A stretch of DNA of 64,000 bases. Origin: Bimastos eiseni. Lineage: Eukaryota; Annelida; Clitellata; Crassiclitellata; Lumbricidae. Every line of letters begins with the position of its first letter. The stretch's first letter is position 1. The notes under the pieces were generated by a model. The model searched no databases and had not been told where the DNA came from. It saw nothing but the letters and a program-made list of their open reading frames with translations. Made by a program: the position numbers and the translations under genes. Where the stretch lies: positions 18,922,358-18,986,357 of the forward strand of contig OY365810.1 of the NCBI GenBank assembly GCA_959347315.1. The letters are read 5' to 3'. Shown piece by piece: positions 40,469 through 52,400 of this stretch.

Positions 40469-43400
40469 ACATATACCTATCCTGTAGGAATAAACACACG
40501 TGCACAGCGGCAGCACAGGTGTCGTGGGATGAGGCCCAAATGTGGGCTTGATTAGAGGCTAATTGAGGAGGTGCGCTGAATGGTGTGTAGACCCACACAG
40601 GAAGAACAAAGTACTTAGTAACCTAAATAAGCCTTAGCCTATAGCTGTATGAGAACAACTCAAGAAAAGTCCACATCCCTCGTTTTACCTCAACCTTCAT
40701 TCTTCATCACCTGCACTGCTAATTCTCATGTCCTCGACCTAGACATGAACTTTTACCAAAACCTTAGCTTCTCCGTACGCTTTATATGATTCGTTCAGTG
40801 TTCTTTTCATCGGCATTCACACGGATTCACAAGGGTTTGACTTCAGGCTGATTTAAAAGTTATGTAATAACAACAGATATGCGTGTGAGTCAGAAATAGA
40901 CTTAAAAGAATACTAGATGAATTCTATCAAACACCACATATATGTATATACACATATACATATATAGAATATATGTGTATATATATGTACATATATACAG
41001 AGTGAGAGAGCTAGAGAGATCGAGATCTGCTTAGTGTAGTCGGTGTGACCCCCATGTATTATAATAAATGCTCAGATCTGAGCATACAGGGAACCTCATA
41101 TCTATGCAGCCCTATTCAGAGAGCGCGGCTCTGAATAGACACATCAACTGATTGACCAGAGTACATATATATATATACATATATATATATAATCTGTGCT
41201 GTGTTATACATAGGGGATGAAACTATAATAATATTATATTTGTTCCACAACGAACACAGGCACGAACCCAGGCACGAACCCAGGCACGAAGGCATATGAG
41301 TGGCATATTAAGTACAGGTATGTAGATGCATATAATTATAAGGACTACTATGAAGCACTATCATTGTTTCAATCGTTATTTCCAGTGCATTTCCATCAGC
41401 TGCCTACTTGGCACATTTGAGCCTATTCAGATAGACTGACCACAGTGGTCCATTTGGTTAAGATTGTACCCCAGGCGAATGAGATGCTTTGGGGAGATCT
41501 GATTGGTAGCTAGCAGGCGGCAGGTATTCATTAGACCATGCCTCAAAACCTTGGGCTTTAAGATATGCCGATGGTGCAACCTTATTAGGTAGCAAAAAGA
41601 AGATTTTGGAGAAATGTTCAAAAGAGTGAAGAGAGAAAGTGAGAAAGCAGGTCTATATCTCAACATAAAGAAAACCAAGATCATGACTATGCATGGATGG
41701 GAGATGGGACAAGTTTGTAATGGACAGAGTAGAAAAGGAAGTTATCACAAGTTTCTCATTTCTTGGATCGACAGTGGATAGGAATGGCCGTTTTGATACG
41801 GAAGTCAAAAGAAGGATTACTACACTGAGCAAACTAGCAATGCGGGATCTCACTGATCTGGATAAAATATGGAAAGATAAACATGTAACAATGATAACAA
41901 AGGCAAGACTGGTGAAAGCACTAATATTTCCAACAGCATTATATGGTTGTGAGACATAAACGAAGACAAAGATGCAGCAGGGGAAGATTGATGCATGTGA
42001 AATGTGGATATGGAGAAAGATGCTGGGGATAACGTGGACAGAAGAACAAATGATTCTGTGCTTCAAGAGATTGGGCAACTGTGTGGAAGCCTAACTTTGC
42101 AACAAAGGGCGACAAGACAGAAGTTGGTGTATTTCGGTCATGTGATGCGAGCCAAAGAGATGGAGAAGGTGACGATGCTGGGTTGTGGTGACGGTGTGAG
42201 GAGAAGAGGGCACCCAAGAATGAGGCGGATGGATGAAATATAAGAGAGTATGAGGAGTTGAGGGAGGCAGTGAGAGACAGAAGACAGTGGAGAATGTTTA
42301 CCATGACAGTCGCTATAGTTCCACGAACTGTCGGCACAAGGTGACGGCCATGCACAAACATGTAGATGTACTCACATATGTTATATGCATGGCATGGTCA
42401 GCAACGCTGGTGAGGAGAGCAAAGTAGAAGTCAAGGATGTTTCGAGTACTAGTCATTTGGTCTCCAGTACAAGAACTTTAGTCTCAAGTATAAGTGTGAG
42501 TACAAATACTTATACTGTAATACAAGTTCAAGTGCCAAGTAAAACATTTCTGGTAGATGTCTGTCCACAACTACACAAACTGGAAGGTAACTGAAGAAAA
42601 CACAAGTGGAGAATCAGACACAAAGGATAGGAAAATAAACAGCACTGCTTAATATATTTCTCAGAGTTCAGCAACACCACTTAACATTTACTTTATCATT
42701 TTAAAACCATTTCCTTTGCACCAATGTAGGACATTGGCAAATGCTTAGAAAGAATCTCTGCAATTTGATGACAGCAAACATATTAAAAAATTAATCACAT
42801 ACACAAATATTTCAAATAAAAGTTCAAAAAGCTTTCTAATAAATCTCAAATATAAATATTAAGATATTAAGATAAATTACAAAAAAGCATAATAAAGCAT
42901 CTGGTACATGCTATATGACCACCACCTGTCAACCTGATAACGAGAATAAACGAAACTGATTAATTAATAAAATGAAATACTAACATGCATATATATTACT
43001 TGAAATCATGAATGTGACAAACCTGCTCCCCAGTTTTGACATGAGAAATCAACTTTTGCAGAACAAAATTAGCAACTGGATGCTTGGCAATGGTAAGCAG
43101 GCACCCCTTGAAATGTGTTTCCCACATTGACTGGTAGACATCATGTGGCAATGTCACTATAAACTGCTCCACTAAACGAGACCCGATCTCATGTGTCAGA
43201 TTTTGTGGTAGTCTGTAAAGACAATAACAGGACATCTAGAAACCTCAACATTGTCACAGATGGTAGGCTTAAATTAAAATGCAACAACTAAATATAGTTA
43301 CAGTTAATGTGAAGAGTTGACAAAGTATGATAATGCTGTCAAACACAGTATTATACAACATTTTTTAAAACTCTTTCTTAGTATGATGAATACCAAATGA

Positions 43401-46400
43401 AATGATAATATCACAACAAGCACCATAGATAGCACCACATAGGGGAATCAACATTATCTTGCTGAATTTGTCAAAAAAACATTCATCAAGCTTGCACTGT
43501 CTGTGAAAGTGAAACGTCAATTGCAAGCTTTGAAATTTCTATGGTATTCCGAATCAAAATCTACTGCAGTTGAACCAGTCCACCTATCTGTAATGGACCT
43601 GTCTTCAGCTAGACAGTTCTAACTCAAACCTACAAAACCATGCGTGAAATCTGTAACAGAGAAACCTTGGATTTGGTAAGTAATGGCAAAAAGTGTTTGG
43701 AGTGGCATCATCCATGAAGAAGCATCACAACCAATTCAACAACAAACACCTGATGGTTTGATAAAAATTCTTACACAAAAGTCTTCCACCATTTATGATT
43801 AACTGAGCACTGGCAAATGGTTTTATTTTGTGCCTTGGACATCATTGCTCTGATGATGAAGATGTCCATGGCATCCTTTAAGCAGCTTGGTAAAGAAACT
43901 CTGAATAAGACGTCAACTGTCAACGCTGGACAAAATTTCCTAGGAAAGGTGCTGCATCTGTCAGTTTGCAGGAACACACTAGCAGTGACTCTTCTAGGTA
44001 TCTCAGCATTATTAAGTTACAATTCGTGAAATTACAAAAAGCTACATAGCAAGTGATGCATACCAGTTCCACTCAAAGTGGAAGTCACCAGCTAGATCAT
44101 GCACACAGCAGGATAATGCAAGTTTATGCTACAAATATCAAGTGGGAAATTCCTGCCACCGCAGAATGACTATAGCATGCTGCCAGCAGTATCTGTGGCA
44201 ATGCCGGACAGCTAAGGCCATTTTTCAACAGAAAAGTATTTCAATACAAATAAATAATAAAATATACAGGGGAAGTACGCGCCTCTGCGTCTCAATGGTA
44301 GTGTAGTGACTCCACTGCAAGTAGTCTCACTGGTGACTCATAGTTATCAGATTAGATAAAGGATATAATTTCTTTTCTTAATAATAATTAACATCGTTTC
44401 GCAAGCACAGAGCTCTGATTAGTTTTCCTGGATTGGTGCTATGGAGCTTAATCACACAAAAATAATACAAAAAGACAAACTGATCACAAGCAATGCTAGT
44501 TTACCGATGAACATTTTGCTTGAAATTAATTTTAACAAAATGAAGACACAAAAAATAGCATACATGTCCGACTGCTCTTTGATTAACTTTAATGACAAGA
44601 AAGATAATTCATCTAGCAGCTTTTAGTACACCCTGGTCTGTAAAGGGTTCACAAACAAGGGTCTTTTGCCAACTCTGGCTGATAAACTATTTGTCTTTTC
44701 ATCAAGGATGAACCAAGTACAACTACGAGCTTCTGCCCAATCATGTTTATCTTCTCAACTACTCCGTGCTGTGGATTTGTCCATAAATGTATTCATATTT
44801 ACTCACCTTTAGAGCACTTACTGCAGCAGGCTTGACCCAGAAAGGCTAAACAACCCAGAAGCACTGTCAAACCCTTATGCATGACAACAGGAATTAACCC
44901 AACAACTATGCCCCCAACAACTATGACCAGCAGATGTTAATACCTCCTACAACTTCCTCATCCATAATCAGGCTGGTACCAGCAAGGTGGGACGGACACA
45001 CACAAACCATCCATGTTCACATCCACATGGTACTTATTAAACAGACAGCCACAAGCCTCAATTAAGAGTAAGCTCCTTGTTTTTGCAGGCAGAAAGTTTG
45101 TGGCAACGGTTGGCTGTTTGGACATAGTGGGATAAAAAAATAGGAATATAGCATTTACAGTTGTAAACCAAACAGTTTGTGATACCATTTTGATTCAAAA
45201 GCCCATTTCATACCTACCACATGCATTGAAATACTCCCAATAATGAAGTTCATTTATGTTTGACAAAAATAAATGTTAAAACATTCAATAAATCATTAGT
45301 GCACAACCTCTCTTGGGCAAAGGCCACTAATCAATTTCTTGAACCATCGGGGCCACAAAGGTGTCGCGATTCAGCTTATGTATTTATGTATGTATGTATG
45401 TATATGAACATTTATATAGCGCCCTACCAGAACCTCACAAAGCTACCTAACAGTTCTGAAATAAATGCATTTTCAAGTCCAGAAAATGTCTCCTGCGCTG
45501 CACACAGTGGAAGACTCCGAACTGATAACGGTAAGGAGTTCCAACGTAATGGTTCAACGCACAAAAAGGCACGGCCTGCCCGCATGGCGGTATGAGAGCA
45601 CGGAACCACTAGGTCCCCACGAGACGCAGAACGCAGCCCTGACTGGCTGGCAACTGGAATACACAGGTCACACATGTAACCCGGGGCGGCACCAGCCAGC
45701 AACGAACGCACCATGAGGTCGATCTTGAAGACAATTCTGTCCTCCACTGGTAACCAGTGTAGTGTGTCCCTCACATAGGCCAAGATGTGCGAGAACTTTG
45801 GAAGTCTGGCAACAACTCTGGCGACACAATTTAGGACGGACTGCAGCTAGCGTATACGGTATTTTGGCAAACTGAAGAGGATGGCGTTGCAGTAATCCAG
45901 TCATGTCAGCACAAATGGTGCACCAGAGTTGCAGCACTGTCCATTGACAGGTGGCGCCATATGACCCTGATCTGACGTAACTGGTAGAAGCAGGACCTGC
46001 AGCGGGCATTGACGTATTCCTCCAATGACAGGTCTTTGTCCATGAGTACTCCCAAGTCCCAGACCACAAGTTCCAATTTGGGAACGATGCACGGAGCAGC
46101 TCACCGTCAATCTTCAGTCGTGCGCGCTTGGTGCCCAGGATTGGTGCCTGGATTAAGCCTCAAACGATTTGAGGACATCCACGCCTGTAACTCCCCGACG
46201 ATTTCATGGATTTTTCACTCACGACAGGTACAACTGAGAGTCATCAGCATATTGGTGTACCCTGGACTCACGAGAGCAGTATACAGGATATACAACAGCA
46301 GGCCAAGCACCGAACCCTGCGAAACACCGAATAACACCGTCATCCATGGCGAGCTACCGGAATCGATGTCCGCCATCATTCTCCGGCCAACAAGAAAAGA

Positions 46401-49400
46401 ACGGATCCAATCAAGCGCCTGTCCCCAATTCCGAACGAGGCATTATTATTATTAAATTTGTAATGCGCACAAGGTCACACCTAAATGTGAATCTGAGGCA
46501 CGGATAGTCAGTCGCCAGGAGAAGATGCAATTAGATTTCCAAATCCTTGAAAGTTAAAGATAAATAGTGATTTTTGAGTCACTTTTTGAAGGAAGTGAAT
46601 TTGAGCTACGAAGAGAGAGTGGCAGTCGATTCCATTCCCTAGGAGCAGAGACATGAAATGCACGAGAGCCCATAACTGTTCTGCATCGTGGTTCAACTAA
46701 AAGACCTGTACTTGATGATCGTAAGTAACGAGGAGGAATGTAAGGAGTTAGTAAAGCATGACTATAGGTAGGTGTACAGGTGATGATGGTTTTGTAGGTC
46801 AAACAAGCTAACTTAAATTTTATTCTGAATTCAACAGGGAGCCAATGCAGCTGGTGGAGTAGGGCAGAGGAACAACATGCTCCTCTGCCTCTGTCATATG
46901 GCGTAGTGGGACACGTAGCACTACTCGAGCTAATGTATTTTGGATACGGTGAAGCCTTTTGAGTTCAAGGTCTGAGAGACCGACAAAAATAATCGATGCG
47001 AGAGGAGACAAGTGAGCAGTTTCAGACATATTTTGAGTTAGAGCCGACCTTATGTGACGTATTGCCCTGATGTGGTAAAAACAAGTTTTACAAAGGCTTG
47101 TTATGTGAGGTCGAAATGTGAGCTTGCTGTCGAGGGTAACCCCAAGTGTTTTAACAGAGTCTGAAAGCGGCACAGCAGTGCCAGTCAGTTCAATGCTAGA
47201 GAGCATAGGGAAAGAACGCAGGCGTTGACATGAGCCAAATACAATTGCTTCAGACTTGTCTGAGTTTAAGGCTAAACCATTGAAACAGAACCATGGATAT
47301 ATGGATGAGAGGCATTCTTCCAGTTTTAGTTTACCAGACTGATCAGTGTGTGACAGAGCAATATGGAGCTGAGTATCATCTGCATACTGTTGTAATTGAA
47401 TTCCAAAGTGTTTAGCTAAACGACTGATTGGGGAAATAAAGACAGTAATTAATAAAGGGCCGAGGACAGATCCTTGTGGCACTCCAGCAGTGCAAAGTGT
47501 GGGCTCCGACCGAGCAGATCCAATGCCCACCTGCTGATTGTGGTCAACCAGGTATGAAGCTAACCAGTGTAAGGCAGTCCCAGAGACACCAAAGCTTTTT
47601 GCAAGTCTTGCCAGGAGTAACTGGTGGTCTACAGTGTCAAGACACACAGAGAGGCTGGCTATACCATTGTCAATAGATGAGAAGATGTAATCCAGTGTAG
47701 AGACAAGAGCAGTTTCAGTGGAGTAGCCTTCGTGATATGCTGACTGGTAGGGACTGAAGTTGGGAGAGGAAGTAATGTGTCTCTTGACACGCATAAGAAA
47801 AAGACGTTCAAGGATCTTGGAAATGTTATTGAGGTTGGAGATAGGTCTGAAGTTAGACAAGTTGCTAGTGTCAAGGTCAGGCTTTTTAAGTAAAGGCGTA
47901 ACTAAAGCAGATTTGAAGCATGAAAGAAAGCACCCCTCAGCAAAAGATAGGTTGGCCAAGTGTGCAATGAGGTGAGAGAATACATCAGAACAAGAGACGA
48001 TGAGTGATGAAGGTATGAAGTCCAATGCTGATGATTTAGGAACCATGCTTTTGAGAAGATTAAAGACTTCAAAGAATGTGACAGGCGGTATGTCATCGAA
48101 GGCAGGGCCGGAGAATTCGGAGTCAAGCAGCAGGTCATTCCACACTAAATTAGCAGCACATCTAGCAATTTTACATTTAAGATCAATAATTTTGTTAACA
48201 AAAAATGCTGCAAAATTTGCCCACAGAGTCTGATTTTCTGCATCTGAGCGTTGGCAGTTGTTTCTATCCTTTGAGTGTAGAAGACGCTGAGCGATGCGCC
48301 ATCGGCCCTGAGGATTCTCAGCATTTTCAAGTTGGCTGCAGAAATACGAGTTTCGTGAATCATTTATGAGTTTATTTGTTACATGGCAGTGTCGACGATA
48401 ACACTGTCTATCCTCATCAAGTCCAGAATGTTTCCACTTTCTTTCAAGTCGACGACGTTCCTTCTTCGCACGGAATGCTTCAGATGAGAGCCATTTAGTA
48501 ATAGGTTTAGATGGTCGCCCGTAGCAAATCTGTCAGAGCGAGTTTGTCCAATATCAGTGACATTGTTGTTTTCATTTGTTCTGCAAAATCGTTTGCACTG
48601 CTTGCAGGAGCTATGAATAGGTCTGAGTCAATTAACATGTCACTGAGTGTTAAAGGGTCTATTGCTTTGATGTTTCGGAATACATGACGCACTGGTTGGC
48701 GACGAATGGAAGTCATTATTTTACAAAGTACTAATTTGTGATCCGATATAAGACCAGCATCGTTCACGTGCGTGTCATAGACTGTTGTTCGATCATCGGC
48801 TGCTAGAACATCTAAGATGTTATCTCCTCGGGTAGGGATTTCAACATACTGGCGGAGATGTAGGTATCAAAGGTATCGGCCAGTATGCTATTCATTCGAC
48901 CTCCAGATCCAGGGCAATTAAGATCTCCACAGAGCACAAGTCTTTCACCAGCCTCAACACAAATGGATGAAATTAGGTTGGCAAGGTCGTTGTAGAAATC
49001 TCCTATTGTACCCGGTGGGCTGTAGATGTTTCCAATAGTTATAGATGAAGATGATCTACCCAAACGAACTAGTTGAAGTTCAAACGAGGAAGTGCAGAGC
49101 CTTGAGGATTGAGGATCTACGCTGACCTCTAATGTGGAGCTGTAGATAAGAGCGAGACCCCCGCCAGACACTGAGCAACTTTGAGGATCCATTCCGATGA
49201 ACATGGAGAACAGAAAAGCCTTCAGGAGCGATGTCATGCTCGATACAATCAAGAGTGTCAGCACAGATCCACGTTTCGCATAGAGCCAGTATGTCCAGCC
49301 TCTCGTCTCTGATGAGGTCATGTATGATGGCTGAGCGACGGATGGCTGAACGGATGTTGAAGCTACCAAAATTTATAGACAATGGTTTCAATGTAGGCTT

Positions 49401-52400
49401 ATTAAACTGGACTTTGCGGGAGAGTGGCCCAGGGTTGCTTTCAATATCACCCGATAGTTACAGAAGCAGTGCAACAGCTATGCATGATAAAGAACAATGG
49501 CGCTGGTAATGAAAGGGCCGGCCGGCCGGTACGTACCCATAACAAAGCCCCTGTAATGTGACGCAGCGCGGGGCTTATTCGTACAGTTAACGCTTCCATG
49601 GGGCAACTTTGCGACATTCGATGACACTGCACATTCGTATCAGAGTACGATGAGTAGAGGTGAAATTGCCAGACTGATAACCGCTGTTGATAGAGTAAGG
49701 TCGTTAAGAGGTCAATGTCAATATCCAGAGTTACGTTCCGACTTGCTGTGCTACGAGCGTCTAACGGCTGTAGAAGATAAAAATGGTTTCTGAAATTTAA
49801 ATTCTCGTACTCCGCTGTGAGAAAAACTGTTTCATTTAGCGATTGATGAACAGTGATCCAGTTAGTGGTGATATAATGATCGACCGTATCGAACGCGGCA
49901 CACACATCGAGGAGCGCAAGCAACATGACATGTCCAGCGTCCATAGCATCACAGATGTCTGAGATGAGTCTCAGGAGAACAGTTTCCGTTGAGCTTCCTG
50001 AATCCAGACTGTAGAGGTGGCATAAGGTCGTGCGATTCCAAGTATCGCGTCAACTGCTGCACTACCAACTTTTCAACAATCTTTGAGGGGCAGTGTATAG
50101 GAATGGCGATAGACTAGCAGAGCATGATCAGAGACAGACGGTGGTTCCATCGTGACAGCTATCAACCGGCAGTCATCTTGTGTTATGACAAGATCCAGGT
50201 GACCACCATGATCATGTGTTGGGAAGGTCATATGCTGCAGGAGGCCAAAACTTTTAAGAAGCCGCTTCACCTGGCCCGCGTACGGACACCCCAGGTACTC
50301 CACGTGGAAGTTTAAATTGCCGGTCACGATCAACTGGCTGTTGCAGGTTGTCAGCACTTCAAGGAGAGTGGTAAATTCTTGAATGAACGTCGCTGATGGT
50401 GGCAATGATCCAGGTCGATGTATAGCGGCAACGTTTAGCGGTCCCTGAGCCGTCGAGAAGGACGTCAGCAGCAACTCAAAAAAGTGTTGTAGATGCCATC
50501 GAGCTTGATGCGCTTCATCCGAAGATGTTGACGATGGAAAATCGCTAATCCACCACCTCCTCTGCGTGGCGCGAGGAGATGTGACTCACTGCACGGCTGG
50601 CTAACGACCTCATATCCAGAAGGAGACGATCTTCTCAAGGCAACATCAGCCGCAGACTGGTGCCATGTCTCAACCGCAACCAGGATATCCAGCTTGTGGC
50701 TGTTAATGGCCTCGGCCACAGACAACGATTTATTTCCGAGGCCAAGTTTCAACCCGCAGGTCAGATAGCAGACCGTGTCCAGTAGGACATGACGAGCACG
50801 TAGGCCGATCAGACACCTCAGGCCGCGGGTGTAACTGCGGGCGCCAGATGTGCAACGAAAATAACGTCTTTTGTACAGTCTGGGCCAACGTACAAGTTCT
50901 AGTGCTGAGCCTCTTCAGGCATTCAGATGTGTATGTCAATCCACCACACATCAACATTGCACTCCTCTCGTAGCGATGGGGAAATTTTTTGAGACGACGT
51001 GCCGATAGTAGGAAAAGATTATCCAAGTGTACTGTTTGGCTTATTATTATCCAAAACTTGTTCCGACATTATAAACTTTAGCAAAGACACATATAGGTAG
51101 CTACGGACGGTGATCACATGCAAAGCGCCACACCTCTACCCATACGTATGTATGTATCTTATGTAAGACTAGCTGGGGCACCCAGCGTTCGCCCGGGTTG
51201 AGACAGGTTTTTGGCCCTGTAGAGGAGGAAGATGGTGGCCACAGGCTTCACCAACTCCTCTACTGGGTGTCGGATGTATTTCCCGAGCGAACAGTGAAGG
51301 TTTTGAGTGAATAGGTCTACAAGTGTGCAAATGGGTACATACTGACCTGAGCGACTGTCAAAACGTATATCTCCCAAGCCGTTCATTTATTCCCTGAGCG
51401 AACGGCGAAGGTTTAGAGTCAATAGCTGTAAAAGTGTCCAAATGCGTACAAAGTACAAACCCCTGTGACCGATTGTGCAAACGTATATCTACTGAACAAA
51501 AGGGGTGGCAAAGATATGACACGCAAGTTGTTCGGCGAGACAGATACAATACAATACAACTGTTATTTGATATTGCCTTTCTTACACTTAACACTTTGAC
51601 CGCTGACACATTTATTACCCAGGTGTGGCAATATAAGTTAAAATTAAGTTAAAAGTTAAAGTTAAAATTTAAGTTAAGTTAAAATTTATAAATTTTGCTT
51701 TTCATGTTTTACTGCATTCTTTTGGTTGAAGAATAAAAAATAACTTCCTTTTGTGGCGTAAATGCCACACTATAGGGGCCTAGAATAAGAATAGATGCTG
51801 AGTTTGAAACTGTTTGAAGTATTGTTATGGACAGAGAGTTGGCTGTTAGGGGCAAGTGTTGCAGAAAATACACGTTCTGTTGCGTCTTCCAGGCACACGG
51901 TTCTTGCAAGATACCTCTTTGGTTGCAGTTGATAGGATAACATCCGATTCGTGAGAACAGCACAAACAATCTCCTCATGAGCAGTAAATAGTTCAAGGAA
52001 AGAATAGGCCACAGCCTTAGCAAACTCTTGTTACTATGCGACACAATCTAGCAACCACCATTTCTATAGGCGCTAGGCAAAATAAAATCCACAGATCCTT
52101 GCAACTATCTTGACAATTTCCTAATATCCTGACAAATACCCATTCCTTTGTATAAACTATTATGTATTATTTATTTTTGCTTACCTTTTTCTTACACAAT
52201 GTAAGAAATAATTCTTACATTGTGCCGCAAGGCAAAAACTAAGATGGCCGACGTCAACAAAGACACATCATTCATTCTGTTTGTAGTCACTCTAACAGTG
52301 CTAAAAATAGTCTAGAATAATCTTACATGCATTCAGTTCGTAGCAGCATATGTCCACTATCATTTATACTTAATAGAAAATTTTACTGCCACACTGAATA

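Larger units (their letters stand above)
46441..49870 (-). mobile_element. near full-length CR1/L2-type LINE nested in another LINE
   Basis: About 3.43 kb: a 5' region of about 480 bp (with a ccggccggcc block near 49520), endonuclease, RT, and a 3' end in AAT repeats. It shares its 3' 500 bp with 35674-36188. Both junctions fall within the RT domain of the outer LINE, about 30 bp of which is lost. A clear target duplication was not found. It is among the youngest-looking elements in the window, since it carries few frame breaks. Confidence 0.88.
45380..51030 (-). pseudogene. CR1/L2-type LINE split by a 3.4-kb LINE insertion
   Basis: Endonuclease at 50790-50075 (HKLDILVAVETWHQSAAD, GGGGLAIFHR, CNSQLIVTGNLNFHVEYLG, SVSDHALLVYRH), then directly RT at 50100-49872 (SDICDAMDAGHV, LLALLDVCAAFDTVDH), so the linker between them is deleted. 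RT resumes at 46440 (WGQALDWIRSFLVGRRMMAD, GVSQGSVLGLLLYILYTA, QYADDSQLYL) and ends with the C-terminus at 45783-45424 (RDTLHWLPVEDRIVFKI, PLRWNSLPLSVRSLP). The tail is TACA repeats at 45378-45410. Frameshifted throughout. Confidence 0.88.

Noticed and set aside
46820..48145. Longest open frame as a host gene
   Set aside because: It carries the full set of reverse transcriptase motifs, with an endonuclease upstream and an AAT-tailed 3' end; it is a LINE protein.
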